Shown one piece after another: positions 62,405 through 64,000 of a stretch of DNA of 64,000 bases; positions within the stretch are counted from its first letter, which is position 1, and every line of letters begins with the position of its first letter. The DNA lies in NCBI RefSeq assembly GCF_031846565.1, contig NZ_JAVRHL010000003.1:62001-126000 (forward strand). The letters run 5' to 3'. Made by a program: the position numbers and the translations under genes. The notes beneath the pieces were generated by a model, which was not told the DNA's origin, searched no databases, and saw nothing but the letters and a program-made list of their open reading frames with translations. This stretch comes from Tropicimonas_B omnivorans. GTDB taxonomy: Bacteria > Pseudomonadota > Alphaproteobacteria > Rhodobacterales > Rhodobacteraceae.

Positions 62405-62489
62405 CGCCTCGCCCCCCTCGGCCCGGTTCATTCTGGGTGTCGCGACGGGGGCGGACGTCATGGCAAAGAGATGCACAAAATAGCGCTCG

Positions 62490-62519
62490 CCCGGGCACGC
62501 GGTTCGATCCGCGCCCGGG
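62490..62519. terminator. hairpin between convergent putA and hemolysin III genes
   Basis: CCCGGGC and GCGG (62490-62502, with a two-base bulge) pair with CCGCGCCCGGG (62509-62519) around a TTCGAT loop. It lies 86 bp after putA. There is no U-tract on the plus strand. It is the only structured element seen in the 202-bp gap. Confidence 0.45.
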
Positions 62520-62606
62520 TCTGACCCGTCGATCGCGCGCGCTACCCTCCGCTACCCGATGGGAGGACGTTGGCAGATTGACGCGGCCCGAGGGGATTGC
62601 GGCGCC

Positions 62607-63296
62607 TCAGGAGGTTTGCGCGACGTGCGTCAGGATTGCGGCGTAGAAAACGAAGGAGGCGACGAGGACGAAGACGTGCCAGATCGTCGTGTGGAAGGGC
62701 AGCCTGTCCGTGAGATAGAAGACGACGCCGGTGGTGTAGATCAGCCCGCCGATCACGATCAGCGACAGCACGACCGGGGACAGCGTCTGCAGAAGCGCCC
62801 ATCCGCCAAAGAGGCCGGCCCATCCCATGACGAGGTAGAGCCCGATGGCGACAGGCCGAAAGCGCTCCGGCGCCAGGATCCGCAGCGAGCTGCCGGCGAT
62901 TGCGGCCGTCCAGAGGCCCCCCAGGAGGTAGGCACCGGGCCATCCCGACAGCAAGGTGAAGGGTGTGTAGGTGCCGGCGATCTTGAAGTAGATGGCGGAG
63001 TGGTCCAGCCCGCGGAGGACGGGCGTCCAGCGCCGCGCGGGCAGCATGTTGTAGAGCGCTGAGCAGAGCAGCATGGCGATGAACGTCACCCCATAGACCG
63101 ATATGCCGACGATCGCTGTCACGTCACCGCGCCAGAATGCCGTGAGCGTGATCAGAACCGGAACGGCGGCCAGCGCCGCGGCAACACCGATGACGTGGAC
63201 AACCCCGTCGGATACCTCTTCGGCACGGCTGTATGCCGGGCGGACCACGCGGGCGTGAAGTGGCGCGGAACGGGGCTGATCTGGGATGTGGCTCAT
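62607..63296 (-). CDS. hemolysin III / PAQR-family membrane protein
   Basis: A 229-residue protein with seven predicted membrane helices. EEVSDGVVHVIGVAAAL near the start, SALYNML, LDHSAIYFKIAGTYTPF and the final HTTIWHVFVLVASFVFYAAIL carry the conserved Ser, Asp and His ligands of the PAQR fold. Bacterial members affect membrane lipid fluidity balance (TrhA); true hemolysis is doubtful. It lies downstream of rfbA on the same strand and is convergent with putA. Confidence 0.88.
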   Translation of the reverse strand: MSHIPDQPRSAPLHARVVRPAYSRAEEVSDGVVHVIGVAAALAAVPVLITLTAFWRGDVTAIVGISVYGVTFIAMLLCSALYNMLPARRWTPVLRGLDHSAIYFKIAGTYTPFTLLSGWPGAYLLGGLWTAAIAGSSLRILAPERFRPVAIGLYLVMGWAGLFGGWALLQTLSPVVLSLIVIGGLIYTTGVVFYLTDRLPFHTTIWHVFVLVASFVFYAAILTHVAQTS

Positions 63297-63380
63297 GGGA
63301 GGATTTTAAGCCGGGCGGCGTGTCCATCAAGGTCGCGCGCCGCGCTGAAACGCAACGTTCGCGCGACCGCGGAGCCTGCG

Positions 63381-64000
63381 TCAGGCCACTTTCGCTCCCA
63401 GGGCGGGGGCACGGTCACCACCCGAGAGGGGCACGTCCGTCTGCGCTTCCATGAGACGGCGCGCAAGGTAGCGCCCATACTCGGTCTTGGCGTGACGCTG
63501 GGCGTGGTCTGCGAGGTCGTCCAGCCCGATCCAGCCTTGCTCGAAGGCGATCTCCTCGAGGCAACCGACCTGCCGACCGGTGCGGGCGATGTCGTCCCTG
63601 ACGAAATTCCCCGCGTCGAGGAGGCTGGCATGGGTGCCGGCATCCATCCAGGCATGCGCAGCATCGAGATGCAGCACATCGAGGGATCCATCCGCGAAGT
63701 AGGTGTCCAGAAGGCTCGTGATCTCGAGCTCGCCGCGGGGCGAGGGGCGAACGGCGCGGGCGCGCTCGGGCGCCGTGCCATCGAGGAAATACAGTCCCGT
63801 CACCGCGTCGTTCGACGGCGGAATCGGCGGCTTTTCCATGATGGCAGCGGGGCGCCCCTCCGCATCGTAGGACAGCACGCCGAAGCGCTCGGGGTCGGAC
63901 ACGCGGCGGGCGAACACGCTGGCGCCCCGCGCCTTCTGCGCTGCGCGGCCTGTGAGGCGGGCGAGGTCCGGCCCGTGAAAGATGTTGTCGCCGAGGACCA
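63381..64000 (-). CDS. rfbA: glucose-1-phosphate thymidylyltransferase (5' end outside window)
   Basis: The C-terminal 205 or so residues of RfbA; about 85 residues lie beyond the right edge. VLGDNIFHGPDLARL near the edge is the conserved loop before the sugar site. Also present are FGVLSYDAEGRPAAIMEKP, AVTGLYFLD and HAWMDAGTHASLLDAGNFV, all typical of RfbA. It makes dTDP-glucose, the substrate of RfbB. It is on the opposite strand from rfbCBD and separated from them by putA and the hemolysin III gene. Confidence 0.94.
   Translation of the reverse strand, partial: VLGDNIFHGPDLARLTGRAAQKARGASVFARRVSDPERFGVLSYDAEGRPAAIMEKPPIPPSNDAVTGLYFLDGTAPERARAVRPSPRGELEITSLLDTYFADGSLDVLHLDAAHAWMDAGTHASLLDAGNFVRDDIARTGRQVGCLEEIAFEQGWIGLDDLADHAQRHAKTEYGRYLARRLMEAQTDVPLSGGDRAPALGAKVA

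Noticed and set aside
62490..62519. GGTTCGATCC inside a hairpin, resembling a tRNA T-arm
   Set aside because: Pairing gives a 6-base loop and not the 7-base T-loop, the canonical 5-bp T-stem does not form, and no acceptor stem or anticodon arm can be drawn upstream. It is better explained as a terminator-like stem.

Overview
The window is high-GC, gene-dense DNA with about sixty protein genes and no rRNA, tRNA, insertion sequence or CRISPR array that I can see. Three TRAP-family transporters (two DctPQM sets, one TAXI type), an SqrR/BigR-like persulfide switch with PmpAB, a SitABCD metal transporter, a complete homogentisate cluster and many ATGA-type gene overlaps suggest a Rhodobacterales (roseobacter-type) alphaproteobacterium. 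Many predicted proteins are rich in Asp and Glu, which would fit a marine or halophilic lifestyle. The assignment rests on gene content, not on a marker gene.

Layout, left to right. (1) 1-7.8 kb: a Tat-exported bicupin enzyme cut by the window edge, a divergent LysR regulator, gamma-glutamyltransferase, an LpxR-type outer membrane protein, a DUF533/TerB protein, and a copper pair (DUF2946 protein plus a YcnI-PCuAC fusion with a His-rich linker). (2) 7.8-14.3 kb: a catabolic island on the minus strand, dctP-dctQ-dctM, a 55-residue membrane protein, an IlvD/Edd dehydratase and an RraA-type aldolase, with a divergent GntR/FCD regulator. It looks like sugar-acid uptake, dehydration and aldol cleavage. 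(3) 14.3-24 kb: hmgA, a 35-residue membrane protein, fahA, a degenerate metallo-beta-lactamase-fold protein, a FAD monooxygenase, a DUF2783 protein and maiA, with a divergent MarR regulator followed by a second DctPQM TRAP set. This is homogentisate breakdown with its own hydroxylase and probably its own aromatic-acid importer. (4) 24-31.7 kb: mtnK with a TSUP permease, a divergent ynjBCD-type ABC transporter, a nucleoside hydrolase and a second RraA paralogue.

(5) 31.8-39 kb: sitABCD behind a perfect metal-regulator-like palindrome, then a two-gene TAXI-TRAP transporter. (6) 39-48 kb: a phosphoribosyltransferase-fold protein, an M20 amidohydrolase, and a seven-gene minus-strand operon (LacI regulator, ABC binding protein, two permeases, ATPase, nucleoside hydrolase, adenine deaminase) in which every junction overlaps. 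It reads as a self-contained purine or nucleoside scavenging unit. (7) 48.3-52.1 kb: a formylglycine-generating enzyme without a sulfatase nearby, a small membrane protein, and LysR plus methylmalonate-semialdehyde dehydrogenase. (8) 52.2-56.2 kb: SqrR/BigR-like repressor, pmpAB, persulfide dioxygenase and a SulP anion transporter, a sulfide/persulfide response unit. (9) 56.3-64 kb: rfbCBD, putA, a hemolysin III family protein and, at the right edge, a truncated rfbA. The dTDP-rhamnose genes are therefore split by putA and the hemolysin III gene.

The observations I rate highest are the overlapping purine operon (6), the MBL-fold protein of the homogentisate operon that has lost the DH of its HxHxDH motif, the tiny translationally coupled membrane proteins inside catabolic operons, the strong hairpins between binding-protein and permease genes in two unrelated TRAP loci, and the exact cysteine spacing that identifies the persulfide sensor.
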